Positions 40,688-48,613 of a DNA stretch of 64,000 bases are shown here, piece after piece. The position numbers and the translations under genes were made by a program. Below the pieces are notes generated by a model. It worked only from the letters and a program-made list of their open reading frames with translations, did no database searches and was not told the origin of the DNA. Source of the stretch: Micromonospora arborensis (GTDB lineage Bacteria; Actinomycetota; Actinomycetes; Mycobacteriales; Micromonosporaceae). The stretch lies in the NCBI RefSeq assembly GCF_003205615.1, contig NZ_PYBV01000028.1, positions 186,001 to 250,000 of the forward strand. Direction: 5' to 3'. The first letter of the stretch is position 1; each line of letters begins with the position of its first letter.

Positions 40688-41380
40688 ATGAACCGCACGG
40701 ACCGCCTCTACGCGCTGGTCGAGGAGCTGCGGGCGGTGTCGCCACGGCCGCGCAGCGCCCGCTGGCTGGCCACGCGCTTCGAGGTGAGCAGCCGGACCAT
40801 CGAACGGGACATCGGCGCGCTACAGGAAGCCGGGGTGCCGATCTGGGCCGAGCCAGGGCGCACCGGCGGCTACGTCCTGGACCGCGCCCGCACGCTGCCT
40901 CCGGTCAACCTGACCGCCGCCGAGGCGGTGGCGATGGCCGTGGCGCTGCACCGGCTCGCCGGCACCCCGTTCGCCGGGCCGGGCACCACCGCGTTACGCA
41001 AACTGGTGGCGGTGCTGCCGGCGGCCGACGCCGCCGAGGCGCACCGGCTCGCCGGCCGCGTACACCTGATCGGCGACGGGCCGGCCACGCCCGTCCCGGC
41101 CAGCGTCGCCGACGCGGTCGCCGCGCGGCGCGTGCTGCGCATCGGGTACGCCGACCGCGCCGGCGCCGCCTCGATCCGTGACGTCGAGCCGCTCGGTTAC
41201 CTCGGCAATGCCCGACACTGGTACCTGCTCGCCTGGTGCCGACTGCGCGACGAGCTGCGGTGTTTCCGCACCGACCGGATCCGGAGCGTCCGGGCGCTGC
41301 CCGACGTGGTGGTCCGGGAGTTCCGCCCGACGGATCTCGACATCCCGCACGAACGGGTCCGCCCGCTGAGCCTGGTCTGA
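40688..41380 (+). CDS. WYL-domain transcriptional regulator (YafY family)
   Basis: A ~230-residue regulator from the ATG at 40688. An N-terminal HTH_11 is followed by the WYL domain: RTDRLYALVEELRAVSPRPRSARWLATRFEVSSRTIERDIGALQEAGVPIWAEPGRTGGYVLD, then ALRKLVAVLPAADAAEAHRL and a C-terminal VLRIGYADRAGAASIRDVEPLGYLGNARHWYLLAWCRLRDELRCFRTDRIRSV. The WYL half senses nucleic acid or small ligands. Followed ~150 bp later by a VOC gene on the same strand, a common DNA-repair/antibiotic stress pairing in actinomycetes but not proof of regulation. Confidence 0.9.
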   Translation: MNRTDRLYALVEELRAVSPRPRSARWLATRFEVSSRTIERDIGALQEAGVPIWAEPGRTGGYVLDRARTLPPVNLTAAEAVAMAVALHRLAGTPFAGPGTTALRKLVAVLPAADAAEAHRLAGRVHLIGDGPATPVPASVADAVAARRVLRIGYADRAGAASIRDVEPLGYLGNARHWYLLAWCRLRDELRCFRTDRIRSVRALPDVVVREFRPTDLDIPHERVRPLSLV

Positions 41381-41528
41381 GACGTGTCGGCGCGGGTCCT
41401 GAGTGGCCCGGCCGGGAGGAACTCCGCCGGGTGATCCGGAAACACCGACAGGACGCTGTCGTGGACGCCCCCGAGACTGCTCCAGACGACGGCCGTACGG
41501 CCGGCACGGGAAACTCTGGAGGCAGTAC

Positions 41529-41906
41529 ATGTCCACGACACCCATCACGTGGTTCGAGATCGGCACCGACCGGCCGGAGGAGGCGGAGCGCTTCTACGGG
41601 GAGCTGTTCGGCTGGACCTTCGAGGAGCAGGGCTCGGCCAACGGCGGGTCCTACCGGGTGACCGGGGCCGGTGGCGATGCCGGGATCGGTGGGGCGATCC
41701 GGGCGACCGACGGGACGTCGCCGAACTACGCGGTGTTCTACGCCGAGGTCGTCGACGTGGCGGAGACCTGCCGGCAGGCCGAGGCGGCCGGCGGACGGGT
41801 GCTCGCGCCGGCGCGTACGGCACCGAGCGGGCTCACGTTGGCCCACCTGCTCGACCCGGCCGGCAATCACCTGGGCGTGTTCGCGCCCCCGCCCAAGCAG
41901 GACTGA
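41529..41906 (+). CDS. VOC family protein
   Basis: A 125-residue VOC (glyoxalase/bleomycin-resistance) protein starting at the ATG at 41529 with GGAGG six bases upstream. It has STTPITWFEIGTDRPEEAERFYGELFGWTF, the usual first beta-alpha module with the FYGELFGW end. Then SPNYAVFYAEVVDVAETCRQAEAAGGRVLAPA and a terminal strand LAHLLDPAGNHLGVFAPP, where N-H-x-G replaces the metal ligand of true glyoxalases. Likely a fosfomycin/bleomycin-type or unknown lyase. Sits 148 bp after the WYL regulator. Confidence 0.88.
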   Translation: MSTTPITWFEIGTDRPEEAERFYGELFGWTFEEQGSANGGSYRVTGAGGDAGIGGAIRATDGTSPNYAVFYAEVVDVAETCRQAEAAGGRVLAPARTAPSGLTLAHLLDPAGNHLGVFAPPPKQD

Positions 41907-42079
41907 CCCTCCCGCGCCGGGTTGGTGGCCTGAGCCGGGCTGACCGGCGCGCCTTGGGGCGGTGATCGACTCCAGATCAGCGATGTGGCGGTATCCGAGT
42001 GCCCGGATGCCGCCACATCGCCGAAGTTGAGTGGAGCAAGCCGGGCGAGCCCGGCCCCGGGGGAGGCGGACTCGTGGAG

Positions 42080-42547
42080 TTACTTGCTGGGCGTGCCTGC
42101 GGGATCGCCGTGACCGCCCGGCCAGCGGTGGCCGCGGTGACCGCCGGAGCCGGGGAAGACGCCGGCCTCGACGGCCTTGGTGATCGCGTCGGCCTGTTCC
42201 TGGGTGAGCTTGCCGTCCTTGACCGCCTGGTCCAGCCGCTCCTTGAGCGCGGCCTGCCGGTCCTCGCCGGACGGCCGCTGCGGACGGTCGGCTCGGTGCT
42301 GGTCGCGGATCTTCTCCAGCGCGGCGGTCACCTTGTCGGCCGGGACGCCCAACTCCTTGGCGAGCGCGTCGGCGAGCTCACCCTGCCGGTCGGCCTTCGC
42401 TCCCGCTCCCGGGGCGGCGCTGGCGCTCGGTGTCGGCGCGGGGGTGTCCGCAGCGAATGCGATCGTCGGGGCCGCGATCCCGGCGCCGAGGACGCCGGCG
42501 GTGGCCAGGCCGGCCAGCAGGTGCTTCCTACGGATGGTGCGGGACAT
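42080..42547 (-). CDS. Small secreted helical protein
   Basis: A 155-residue protein from the ATG at 42547, chosen because GGAGG lies five bases before it. A signal peptide (RRKHLLAGLATAGVLGAGIAAPTIAFAAD) is followed by a Pro/Ser/Ala linker, then helices ADALAKELGVPADKVTAALEKIRDQH and LKERLDQAVKDGKLTQEQADAITKAVEAG, ending in a Gly/His-rich tail (HRGHRWPGGHGD). The repeated Q-A-x-A-I-x-K pattern is common in actinobacterial exported coiled-coil proteins. Function unknown; metal binding by the His-rich tail is a guess. Confidence 0.7.
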   Translation of the reverse strand: MSRTIRRKHLLAGLATAGVLGAGIAAPTIAFAADTPAPTPSASAAPGAGAKADRQGELADALAKELGVPADKVTAALEKIRDQHRADRPQRPSGEDRQAALKERLDQAVKDGKLTQEQADAITKAVEAGVFPGSGGHRGHRWPGGHGDPAGTPSK

Positions 42548-42728
42548 GCTGTCCTCCAGATTCTCGGTCATCGTGCGATGTCGTTACCAACGGTGACGAG
42601 GGAGTCTGGGTGCGACCCGTGGCGAACCTGTCAGCGGGCTGGCAATTGAGGCGCGGGCGGTGAAACGAGTTGCGTGGAAAAGGACAGGCGGTCAGGGTTG
42701 GTGATCCACCGGCGAAAGGACGCAGCTT

Positions 42729-43652
42729 GTGACGACCGTTGAGATTCGGGAGATTCCGCTGGCCGGGCCGGCCGCAGGCCCGTACGGCATCACGGCCGGC
42801 CCGGACGGCGCGTTGTGGCTGACGCTTGTCCACGCCGGTGAGATCGCCCGCCTGGGGGCTGACGGCGCGGTCCGCACCTACCCGCTGGATCCGGCCGGTG
42901 GCCGCCCACTGATCATCACCACGGGGCCGGACGACGCCCTCTGGTTCACTCGCTCCGGGGACGACCGGATCGGCCGGATCACCGTCGATGGCGAGCAGCG
43001 CACGATCGCCCTGCCGGCCGGCGCCGGGCCGGGTGGCATCGCCGCCGGCCCCGATGGCGCACTCTGGTACGCCGGGATGACCTCCGACACGATCGGCCGG
43101 GTGGACACCGACGGCACGGTCACCGCGTTCCCGCTGCCGGTGACCGGCGGGTTCGCCTCGATGATCACTACCGGTGCGGATGATGCCCTCTGGTTCACCC
43201 TCAACCAGGCGAACGCGATCGGCCGGATCGACCTGGACGGCGGGGTGACCCTGCACCCGTTGCCCACCGAGAACGCCGGCCCGGTCGGCCTCACCCTCGG
43301 CGGCGACGGTGCCATCTGGTTCGTGGAACTCGCAGCCGGTCAGCTCGGTCGGGTCGACCCCGATGGCGGGATCACCGAGTTTGCGCTGCCGAACCGGTCG
43401 GCCCGTCCGCACGCGATCGTGGCGGATCCGGCCGGCGGCGTCTGGTTCACCGAGTGGGGTGCGAACCGGATCGGTCACATCGATCCCACCGGACGGATCG
43501 ACGGCTACGACCTGCCCACCCCGGACGCCGAACCGCACGGCATCACTCTCACCCCCGACGGCGTCTGGGCCGCCCTGGAGATCGGCGCGGTAGCCCACCT
43601 GACCCCAACCCCACCCACCGCCCCACCCCCCGCCCCACCCACCCCCCTCTGA
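42729..43652 (+). CDS. vgb: Virginiamycin B lyase (streptogramin B lyase)
   Basis: A 307-residue seven-bladed beta-propeller with repeated LW(L/F)T...IGRI blades. It linearises streptogramin B antibiotics by an elimination reaction. Counting from the GTG start, His228 (in ARPHAI), Glu268 and His270 (in AEPHGI) and Glu284 (LEIGA) fall at exactly the positions of the four catalytic residues I know from staphylococcal Vgb (His228, Glu268, His270, Glu284). GTG start; GAAAGGACGCAGC precedes it. The last ~15 residues are a Pro/Thr/Ala tail. Producer self-resistance or intrinsic resistance is likely. Confidence 0.92.
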   Translation: MTTVEIREIPLAGPAAGPYGITAGPDGALWLTLVHAGEIARLGADGAVRTYPLDPAGGRPLIITTGPDDALWFTRSGDDRIGRITVDGEQRTIALPAGAGPGGIAAGPDGALWYAGMTSDTIGRVDTDGTVTAFPLPVTGGFASMITTGADDALWFTLNQANAIGRIDLDGGVTLHPLPTENAGPVGLTLGGDGAIWFVELAAGQLGRVDPDGGITEFALPNRSARPHAIVADPAGGVWFTEWGANRIGHIDPTGRIDGYDLPTPDAEPHGITLTPDGVWAALEIGAVAHLTPTPPTAPPPAPPTPL

Positions 43653-43658
43653 CCCGGT

Positions 43659-43714
43659 TGATCAAGAGGTTCGCGTCAGGAACCGGCCCGGAAATGACGC
43701 AAACCTCTTGATCA
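43659..43714. terminator. 20-bp-stem hairpin, bidirectional terminator
   Basis: Arms 43659-43678 and 43695-43714 pair with one mismatch and are extended by G/C pairs after a one-base bulge. It sits between the convergent vgb and LD-carboxypeptidase genes, 7 bp past the vgb stop. Confidence 0.85.
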
Positions 43715-43754
43715 CCGGGGTGGGGGGCAGGGCGGGTGGGGTGGGGCGCGGGGG

Positions 43755-44690
43755 TTAGTGGACTGCTGGTTGCACTGTCAGGTTGTTGGTGTTGACGTCG
43801 AGGGTCGCTCTGGTGCCGAGGGGGACGGTCAACTGGCCGGGGCCGTGACCGATGGGGAGACCGCCGAGCACCGGTACGCCCAGGTCGCCGAGGCGTTCGG
43901 TGAGCACGTCGACGATCGTGGTGTCCCAGCCGTCCCCGCAGTCGGTGAACTGCCCGACCGCCACCCCGGCCAGCCCGTCCAGCGCGCCGGCCCGGCGCAG
44001 GTGGGTGAGCATCCGGTCGACCTTGTACGGGGGCTCCTGCACATCCTCGATCAACAGCACCGCACCGGTCAGGTCGGGCAGGTCCGGTGTGCCGATCGAC
44101 GCGGCGATCAGGCACAGGTTGCCGCCGAGCAGGGTGCCGGTTGCACGGCCCGGGACGCGTACGTCGAAGGTGTCCTCGGTGGGCACCGCGGTGATCGACA
44201 CCGGCTCGGTCGTCATGAGCGCGGCGTGCAGGGACTCGGCGGAGCGCAGCGGGGTCCGCTCGTCCCGCCAGGCCGCCCCCGGGCCGTGCACAGCGGCCAG
44301 CCGGGCACCCCGCCAGAGCGCGAACTGCAGCGCGGTGATGTCCGAGAAGCCGGCCACCACCTTCGGGTCGCGGCGGACGGCGGCCATGTCGATGGCGTCC
44401 ACGATCCGCTGGGCGCCGTACCCGCCCCGGGTGCAGATCACCCCACGTACCTGCGGGTCGGCGAAGGCCGCGTTCAGGTCGGCGGCGCGCAGGTCGTCGG
44501 TGCCGGCGAGGTAGCCGTGGCGGGCGTACACGTTCGGTGCCGGCACCGGCCGCAGACCCCAACCGATGAGCAGTTCCATGCCCCGGGCCACCCGCTCCGG
44601 CGAGGTCGGCCCGGACGGTGACACCAGGAGGACCGTGTCACCTGGTCGCAGTACGGGCGGGCGGACGACGGCGGTGTCCTCGCTGATCAC
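43755..44690 (-). CDS. LD-carboxypeptidase (S66 family)
   Basis: A 311-residue peptidase. The GTG at 44690 starts SEDTAVVRPPVLRPGDTVLLVSPSGPTSPERV. Markers: LNAAFADPQVRGVICTRGGYGAQRIVD, VVAGFSDITALQFAL (the Ser of the S-x-N/D catalytic triad), LGGNLCLIAASIGTPDLPDLTGAVLLIEDVQEPPYKVDRML (Glu region), and GLPIGHGPGQLTVPLG (His region). It trims the terminal D-Ala from murein tetrapeptides for cell-wall recycling, or processes siderophore/antibiotic peptides in some lineages. Normal length. Divergent from the amidotransferase gene. Confidence 0.92.
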   Translation of the reverse strand: MISEDTAVVRPPVLRPGDTVLLVSPSGPTSPERVARGMELLIGWGLRPVPAPNVYARHGYLAGTDDLRAADLNAAFADPQVRGVICTRGGYGAQRIVDAIDMAAVRRDPKVVAGFSDITALQFALWRGARLAAVHGPGAAWRDERTPLRSAESLHAALMTTEPVSITAVPTEDTFDVRVPGRATGTLLGGNLCLIAASIGTPDLPDLTGAVLLIEDVQEPPYKVDRMLTHLRRAGALDGLAGVAVGQFTDCGDGWDTTIVDVLTERLGDLGVPVLGGLPIGHGPGQLTVPLGTRATLDVNTNNLTVQPAVH

Positions 44691-44801
44691 AACCGCAGAG
44701 CCTAACGACCCGGCCGGATCCGGGGCCGGCACCCGGCGAGCGGCCCCACCGGCGGGACGGCGGGGCGTGGCACCAGGCGGTGCACCGGCTAGCCTCGACG
44801 G

Positions 44802-45569
44802 GTGGCAACCGCGCTGGTGATCGAGAACGACCCGACGAACGACGCGCGTCGGCTGGGCGAGTGGCTGACCGAGGCTGGGCTGGAACTGTGGGTGGTTCGC
44901 CCGCACGCCGGCGACGAGCTCCCCGCCGACCTGGAGGGGTACGCGGCGCTGGTGGTGCTCGGCGGCGAGCAACAGGCGTACCCGCTGCCGGACGGCTCGC
45001 CCGGCGCACCCTGGTTTCCCGCCGTGGAAGGCCTGCTGCGCAAGGCGGTCCGGTACCGGGTGCCCACCCTGGCCGTCTGCCTGGGCGCGCAACTGCTCGC
45101 CACCGCGCACGCCGGGCTGGTCGAGCGGAGCCCGTCCGGGCCGGAGATCGGCCCCGGCGTGGTCGGCCGGCGCGACGCCGCCGAGGGCGACCCGCTGTTC
45201 CGGTACGTGCCGTTGATCCCGGACGTCCTCCAGTGGCACTCCGACGAGATCACCGAGCTGCCCCGGGGCGCCACCCTGTTGGCCGCGTCCACCCGTTACC
45301 CGCACCAGGCGTTCCGGCTCGGCGACCGGGCGTGGGGGTTGCAGTTCCACATCGAGTGCGACACCGCGATGATCGCCGACTGGGCCGCCGACTCGACCCA
45401 ACTCGCCGAGCTGGGCTACGACCCGGAGCTGGTGGTCGCGGCCTGCTCGTCGGTGCTGGCCGACGTCGAGGAGGTGTGGCAGCCGTTCGCCGCCCGCTTC
45501 GCCGCGCTGGCCCTCGGCGAGTTGGACGACAGCACGACGCGACGCGGCCTGCCGCTGCTCGGGCACTGA
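44802..45569 (+). CDS. Class I glutamine amidotransferase-like protein
   Basis: A 255-residue GATase domain. The nucleophile region is TLAVCLGAQLLA (C-L-G, residues ~97-110), an HSDEIT loop and the catalytic His in GLQFHIECDTAMI (His ~182). Free-standing type 1 amidotransferases of this size act on various substrates with a partner or as DJ-1-like hydrolases; here it has the usual triad parts (Cys, His, Glu). It overlaps glnE by the ATGA arrangement (stop at 45567-45569), so it is translated with it. GTG start. Possible role in glutamine metabolism. Confidence 0.82.
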   Translation: MATALVIENDPTNDARRLGEWLTEAGLELWVVRPHAGDELPADLEGYAALVVLGGEQQAYPLPDGSPGAPWFPAVEGLLRKAVRYRVPTLAVCLGAQLLATAHAGLVERSPSGPEIGPGVVGRRDAAEGDPLFRYVPLIPDVLQWHSDEITELPRGATLLAASTRYPHQAFRLGDRAWGLQFHIECDTAMIADWAADSTQLAELGYDPELVVAACSSVLADVEEVWQPFAARFAALALGELDDSTTRRGLPLLGH

Positions 45570-48500
45570 TGAGCCGGCCGACCAGGGCACCGGGCCGGCT
45601 CGCCCGGTACGGGTTCGGCACCGCCGAAGGCGACGGCGGCGCGCGCGCCGCGGACCTGCTCGGCCCGGACGGGCTGCGCCTGTGGCAGCCGGTCGAGCAG
45701 GAGCCGGTCGACGAGGTGGCCGCGGAACTGCTCGCCGCGCTGTCCCGGGCCGCCGACCCGGACCTGGCGCTGCGTCAGCTGCACCGCATCGTCGAGGCGG
45801 AACGTCGTGCCGACGGCAGCGCCGAACGTCGCGCCGACGGCGTCACCGCCGGGCCACGGCTGTTGACGGAGCTGCACACCGATCCCGGGCTGCGGCGGCG
45901 GCTGATCGCGGTGCTCGGTGCGTCGTCGGCGCTCGGCGATCATCTGGTGGCCCATCCCGAGCACTGCGCGGCGCTGCGAACCGCGCCGGACGGGCTCGCC
46001 CCGACCGCCGAGGGGCGGCTGGAGCCGACCGACGGTGGCAACCCGGTGGCGGCGCTGCGGACCGCGTACCGGTTGGCGCTGCTGCGGATCGCGGCGGCCG
46101 ACCTGACCGGCGGACGCGGCCTGGAGCAGACCATGGCCGCGCTGTCCGCGCTGGCCGACGCGACGCTGGCCGCGGCGTACGAGATCGCCGTCGCCGAGCT
46201 GGCGGAGGGCACCGGGCGGCCCCGGCTCGCGGTGGTGGCGATGGGCAAGTGCGGCGGCGGCGAGCTGAACTACGTCTCGGACGTGGACGTCATCTTCGTG
46301 GCCGCCGAGGACTCCGACCTGTCCGCCGCGACCCTGGTGGCGACCCGGCTGATCCACATCTGTGGGCTGGTCGCCTGGCCGGTGGACGCCGCGCTGCGCC
46401 CCGAGGGCAACCGCGGCCCACTGGTGCGGACCCTCGCCAGTCACCTGGCCTACTACCGCCGGTGGGCGCGCACCTGGGAGTTCCAGGCGCTGCTCAAGGC
46501 CCGCCCGGCCGCCGGGGACCTGCCCCTGGCCCAGGAGTGGATCGACCAGCTCGCGCCGCTGGTGTGGCGGGCGGCCGAACGACCCGAGGCGGTCGAGGAC
46601 GTCCGTGCCATGCGACGCCGGATCATCGACAACATCCCGCCGAAGGAGCTGGACCGCGAGATCAAGCGTGGCCCCGGCGGGTTGCGCGACATCGAGTTCG
46701 CCGTCCAACTGCTGCAACTCGTACACGGCCGCGGTGACGAGCTGTTGCGCGCACCCGGCACCATCCCGGCCCTGCGGGCGCTCGTCGCCGGTGGCTACGT
46801 CGGTCGGGCCGACGGCGAGGCCCTGCTGCGCGGCTACCGGTTCCTGCGCAGCGTCGAGCACCGGCTCCAACTGCAGGGCCTGCGCCGTACGCACACCGTG
46901 CCCGCCGAGCCGGGCGCGCTGCGCTGGCTCGCCGCCGCGCTGGGCTTCACGGCCGCGCCGGGGCGCAGCGCCGTGGAGAGCTTCCGGGCCGAGTGGGTCA
47001 CCCACGCCACCGAGGTACGCCGGCTGCACGCCAAACTGCTCTACCGGCCGCTGCTGGAGTCGGTCGCCCGGGTGCCGGCCGACGGGCTGCGGCTCACCCC
47101 GGAGGCGGCCCGGCACCGGCTGGAGATCCTCGGCTTCGCCGACCCGGCCGGGGCGCTGCGCCACCTGCAGGCGCTCACCGGCGGGGTGAGTCGTACGGCG
47201 GCCATCCAGCGGACGCTGCTGCCGGTGCTGCTCAGCGAGTTCGCCGACGCGCCGGAGCCGGACCGGGGGCTGCTCAACTACCGGAAGGTCTCCGACAAGC
47301 TGGGCAGCACCCCCTGGTATCTGCGGCTGTTGCGCGACGGTGGCCCGGTCGCCCGTCGACTGGCCCGGGTCCTCGCCCTGTCCCGGTACGTCGCCGACCT
47401 GCTCGCCCGCGACCCGGAGGCGCTGCGGCTGCTGGCCGAGGAGAACGAGCTGGCGCCGCGTTCCAGCGAGGTGCTCCGCGAGGGGTTCCTCGCGGCGGCG
47501 GCCCGGCACACCGACCCGGTCGAGGCCACTCGCGCGGTGCGCGCGCTTCGGCGTCGGGAGCTGGTCCGGGTGGCCTGCGCCGACCTGCTCTGCCGGGCGG
47601 GCGCGCTGGCACCAAGCCCGACCCGGCCGGACGGCGCGAACCGGCCCGCCCCGGGGCTGGCCGACGTCACCGACGTCGGTACGGCGCTCGCCGACGTCAC
47701 CGATGCCACCCTGGCCGCCGCGCTGCGCGCCGCCCAGGCCAGTCAGCCGGCTCCGGAAGGGCTGCGGTTCGCGGTGATCGGGATGGGCCGGCTCGGCGGG
47801 TACGAGTCGAACTACCTCTCCGACGCCGACGTGCTCTTCGTCTACGACCCGCCCGCCGGGGCCAACGAGAGCGCCGCCAGCGCCGCCGCGCACGCGATCG
47901 CCGAGGAGCTGCGCCGACTGCTCGGCGTGCCCGCCCCCGATCCGCCGCTGGGCGTCGACGCCGACCTGCGCCCGGAGGGCCGGCAGGGTCCACTGGTTCG
48001 CAGCCTCGCCGCGTACGCGGCGTACTACGCCCGCTGGTCGCGGGTGTGGGAGGCGCAGGCACTGCTGCGCGCCCGATTCGTCTGCGGCGACGCCGACCTG
48101 GGCGCCGAGTTCGAGGCGATGATCGACCCGGTGCGGTACCCGGCCGACGGGCTGACTCGCGAGCAGGTCGTCGAGATCCGCCGGATCAAGGCCCGGGTGG
48201 AGACCGAGCGACTGCCGCGCGGTGCCGACCCAGCCACCCACACCAAGCTGGGTCGCGGTGCGCTCGCCGACGTGGAATGGGCGGTGCAACTCGTCCAGCT
48301 CCGGCACGCCGGCGCGAATCCGGCGCTGCGCGGCACGCGTACCCTCGATGCTCTCGCGGCCGCCGAGCGGGCCGGCCTGATCGACCCGACGGACGCCGCG
48401 GAGATGGCCGCTGGCTGGTCCCTGGCCGCGCAGGTCCGCAACGCGTTGATGCTGGTGCGGGGCCGGGCCGGCGACCAACTGCCCCGGCACGGGGTGGAGT

Positions 48501-48613
48501 TGGCCGGCGTGGTCCGGCTGCTCGGCCGCGACGACCCGGGGGAGTTCCTCGACGAGTACCTGCGCACCGGCCGCCGCTCGCGCGCCGCGACGGAACGCGT
48601 CCTCAATGCCTGA
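45569..48613 (+). CDS. glnE: Bifunctional glutamine synthetase adenylyltransferase/deadenylylase
   Basis: A 1014-residue enzyme that adenylylates and deadenylylates glutamine synthetase. Both nucleotidyltransferase halves are present: GKCGGGELNYVSDVDVIFV (~226-244) and GMGRLGGYESNYLSDADVLFVY (~738-759), each with the G-G/S and D-x-D metal motifs, linked by helical bundles (FRSVEHRLQLQ-like FLRSVEHRLQLQGLRRTH at ~425). Length and order are typical. Start at the ATG within the preceding stop (ATGA). A candidate partner GS lies 5 kb to the left. A membrane-protein gene begins 8 bp inside its end. Confidence 0.97.
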   Translation: MSRPTRAPGRLARYGFGTAEGDGGARAADLLGPDGLRLWQPVEQEPVDEVAAELLAALSRAADPDLALRQLHRIVEAERRADGSAERRADGVTAGPRLLTELHTDPGLRRRLIAVLGASSALGDHLVAHPEHCAALRTAPDGLAPTAEGRLEPTDGGNPVAALRTAYRLALLRIAAADLTGGRGLEQTMAALSALADATLAAAYEIAVAELAEGTGRPRLAVVAMGKCGGGELNYVSDVDVIFVAAEDSDLSAATLVATRLIHICGLVAWPVDAALRPEGNRGPLVRTLASHLAYYRRWARTWEFQALLKARPAAGDLPLAQEWIDQLAPLVWRAAERPEAVEDVRAMRRRIIDNIPPKELDREIKRGPGGLRDIEFAVQLLQLVHGRGDELLRAPGTIPALRALVAGGYVGRADGEALLRGYRFLRSVEHRLQLQGLRRTHTVPAEPGALRWLAAALGFTAAPGRSAVESFRAEWVTHATEVRRLHAKLLYRPLLESVARVPADGLRLTPEAARHRLEILGFADPAGALRHLQALTGGVSRTAAIQRTLLPVLLSEFADAPEPDRGLLNYRKVSDKLGSTPWYLRLLRDGGPVARRLARVLALSRYVADLLARDPEALRLLAEENELAPRSSEVLREGFLAAAARHTDPVEATRAVRALRRRELVRVACADLLCRAGALAPSPTRPDGANRPAPGLADVTDVGTALADVTDATLAAALRAAQASQPAPEGLRFAVIGMGRLGGYESNYLSDADVLFVYDPPAGANESAASAAAHAIAEELRRLLGVPAPDPPLGVDADLRPEGRQGPLVRSLAAYAAYYARWSRVWEAQALLRARFVCGDADLGAEFEAMIDPVRYPADGLTREQVVEIRRIKARVETERLPRGADPATHTKLGRGALADVEWAVQLVQLRHAGANPALRGTRTLDALAAAERAGLIDPTDAAEMAAGWSLAAQVRNALMLVRGRAGDQLPRHGVELAGVVRLLGRDDPGEFLDEYLRTGRRSRAATERVLNA

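Noticed and set aside
43755..45590. LD-carboxypeptidase extended to 611 residues
   Set aside because: The N-terminal half is antisense to the amidotransferase; GTG 44690 gives a normal 311-residue enzyme.
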